64,000 bases of DNA from Gemmatimonadaceae bacterium (GTDB taxonomy: Bacteria; Gemmatimonadota; Gemmatimonadetes; Gemmatimonadales; Gemmatimonadaceae). Location: assembly GCA_019637355.1 (NCBI GenBank), contig JAHBVT010000001.1:2821192-2885191 (forward strand), read 5' to 3'. The notes below the pieces were generated by a model. The model was not told the DNA's origin, searched no databases, and worked only from the letters and a program-made list of their open reading frames with translations. Of the stretch, positions 62,401 to 64,000 are shown in pieces. The translations under genes and the position numbers were made by a program. Position 1 is the first letter of the stretch; the number at the start of each line of letters is the position of its first letter.

Positions 62401-64000
62401 GTGCACGTCCTTCCCACCCGCGCGCGGCACATCCTCGCTGCGCTGTCGCTCACCGCGGCCCTCGCGCTGCCCGCCCTCGCACAGCAGCCGATCGACCAAG
62501 AGTACACGGCCAAGATCCGCGAGCACCTGCAGGACCCGCGCATCACCACCGAGCTGGTGGACCATCTCCCGGCGCACCCGACGATCCCGACGCCGCTCAA
62601 GTTCTTCGGCCGCATCGTCGGCACGCCGGGCGAACTCACCTACGCCGCGGACATCCACCGCTACTTCCAGGCGCTCGACGCCGCGTCCGACCGCGTGAAG
62701 GTCTGGAAGATCGGGACCTCGGAAGAAGGCCGCGATATGTACGTGCTGGCCGTCTCCGACGAGGCGACCATCGCCAACCTCGAGCGCAACCGCGACCAGC
62801 TCAAGGAGCTGACGGATCCGCGGCGCACCAGCGATGCCCGTGCCCAGGAGCTCATTCGCACGACCAAGCCGGCCTACTGGGTCACCACCGGGTTGCACTC
62901 CGGTGAGACCGGCGGCCCCGAGATGGTGATGGAGCTGGCCTACCGGCTCGCCGTCTCCGAGATGCCGCTCATCCAGAACATCCGCAACAACAGCGTGGTC
63001 TTCATCACGCCGGTGCTCGAGGTGGACGGTCGCGAGCGCCAGGTGGATACCTACTACTTCAACAAGACCCGCCCCAGCGGCGAGGCGCAACTGCCGCTGA
63101 TGTACTGGGGCAAGTACGTGGCGCACGACAACAATCGCGACGGGATGGGGCAGTTCCTCGCCCTGACGCGCCACACGAACCGCTTCTTCCTCGACTGGGT
63201 ACCGCAGGTGATGCACGACCTGCACGAGTCGGTGTCGTACCTCTACACCTCCACCGGCACCGGCCCGTACAACGAGTGGCTGGATCCGATCACCGTCACC
63301 GAGTGGTGGACGATGGCGCAGGTGGACGTGATGGAGATGACCAAGCGCGGCGTGCCCGGCGTGTGGACCTACGGCTTCTACGACGGCTGGACGCCCAACT
63401 ACCTGTTCTTCGCGACGCACGCGCACAATGCCATCGGTCGCTTCTACGAAGTACAGCGCTACGGCCCGGACAACGTCGCGTCGCTGCGCGTGCCGCCACA
63501 GACGACCTCGCGCGAGTGGTTCCGCCCGAATCCGCCGCTGCCCGAGATCAAGTGGGGCCCCCGCAACTCGGTGAACATCGGCCAGTCGGGCCTGCTGTTC
63601 TCGCTCGATCACTTCGCCAGCAACCGGCGCCTGTACCTCGAGAACTACTGGCTCAAGAACAAGCGCTCGGTCGAGAAGGGACGCGCCGGCCCGACCTATG
63701 CCTGGCACGTGCCGGCCAACCAGCGCCGTCGCGTCGATGCCGTGGATGCCATCAACGAGCTGCAGCGCCAGGGCCTCGAGATCCACGTCGCCGACACCGA
63801 CTTCCAGGCCGGCAGCACGCGCGTCTCGCGCGGCGACTGGATCGTCCGCGCCGACCAGCCCTACCGCACGCTCGCCGATATGTACTTCAGCGTGCAGAAC
63901 TTCTCGCCCGCCAACCCGCGGCCCTACGACGACACCGGCTGGACCTTCCAGCTGATGCGCAACGTCGTCGTCACGCCGGTCTCCGACTCCAGTGTGCTCA
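62401..64000 (+). CDS. M14-family zinc carboxypeptidase, secreted, partial
   Basis: Exported metallopeptidase, about 533 codons seen, running off the right end. AGGAG precedes the GTG at 62401, and a signal peptide (HILAALSLTAALALPALAQQ) follows. The zinc motif is His166 and Glu169 in TTGLHSGETGGPEM, with the third ligand in QVMHDLHESVSY. TSEEGRDMYVLAVSD and EVDGRERQVDTYYFNKTRP are further M14 features. The C-terminal region beyond residue 420 has an additional domain. The catalytic Glu is expected past the part seen, or in the GVWTYGFYDGW region. Confidence 0.9.
   Translation, partial: MHVLPTRARHILAALSLTAALALPALAQQPIDQEYTAKIREHLQDPRITTELVDHLPAHPTIPTPLKFFGRIVGTPGELTYAADIHRYFQALDAASDRVKVWKIGTSEEGRDMYVLAVSDEATIANLERNRDQLKELTDPRRTSDARAQELIRTTKPAYWVTTGLHSGETGGPEMVMELAYRLAVSEMPLIQNIRNNSVVFITPVLEVDGRERQVDTYYFNKTRPSGEAQLPLMYWGKYVAHDNNRDGMGQFLALTRHTNRFFLDWVPQVMHDLHESVSYLYTSTGTGPYNEWLDPITVTEWWTMAQVDVMEMTKRGVPGVWTYGFYDGWTPNYLFFATHAHNAIGRFYEVQRYGPDNVASLRVPPQTTSREWFRPNPPLPEIKWGPRNSVNIGQSGLLFSLDHFASNRRLYLENYWLKNKRSVEKGRAGPTYAWHVPANQRRRVDAVDAINELQRQGLEIHVADTDFQAGSTRVSRGDWIVRADQPYRTLADMYFSVQNFSPANPRPYDDTGWTFQLMRNVVVTPVSDSSVL

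Overview
The window is high-GC bacterial DNA, close to two-thirds G+C by eye, with tightly packed genes. The gene set suggests a Gemmatimonadota-like organism: a sortilin/BNR-propeller protein, a 6-bladed propeller lipoprotein, a carboxypeptidase-regulatory TonB receptor, DUF4142, an M14 carboxypeptidase and type III glutamine synthetase. No rRNA or marker gene settles the phylum. No gene-free stretch exceeds about 220 bases.

Layout. 1-25 kb is mostly core: a D12 DNA methyltransferase running off the left edge; fadN-fadA for beta-oxidation; a permuted NlpC/P60 hydrolase; a sulfide/persulfide operon (tauE, cstB-like, arsR) behind an AT-rich palindrome; a copper set (SCO1, PCuAC, cupredoxin) running into a GH10-like hydrolase; secreted propeller proteins; a Na/Pi cotransporter; a ribosome hibernation factor; GH20; a Phd/VapC pair joined to an ion channel; and a DUF2779 nuclease. 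25.1-40.4 kb is a defence island: VapBC; a C5 methyltransferase flanked by two nuclease candidates; a PLP decarboxylase caught between islands; AbiE; an operon of alpha/beta hydrolase, SLATT 2-TM protein and prokaryotic YEATS protein; then a Sau3AI-like endonuclease, a GHKL ATPase-nuclease fusion, a DUF4145 protein and a second C5 methyltransferase. 40.4-64 kb returns to core-like genes: an MhqR-type regulator and dioxygenase with shared operators; YceI; two toxin-antitoxin modules; an amidohydrolase; a fatty-acid cluster (2,4-dienoyl-CoA reductase, acyl-CoA dehydrogenase, APH-like kinase); Omp85; a collapsed heme operon (hemE and hemB remnants before a shortened hemL); tRNA-Cys; a TonB receptor; glutamine synthetase III; and an M14 peptidase running off the right edge.

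Most unusual points: (1) the hydrolase-SLATT-pYEATS operon, a candidate membrane-acting defence system; (2) near-total avoidance of the tetranucleotide CATG in the core, relaxed in the restriction-modification parts of the island; (3) a family of 24-nt heptad repeats that sit after stop codons and before start codons between 42 and 61.5 kb; (4) the fused heme-gene remnants; (5) the GHKL-nuclease fusion inside a Sau3AI-type restriction-modification locus.
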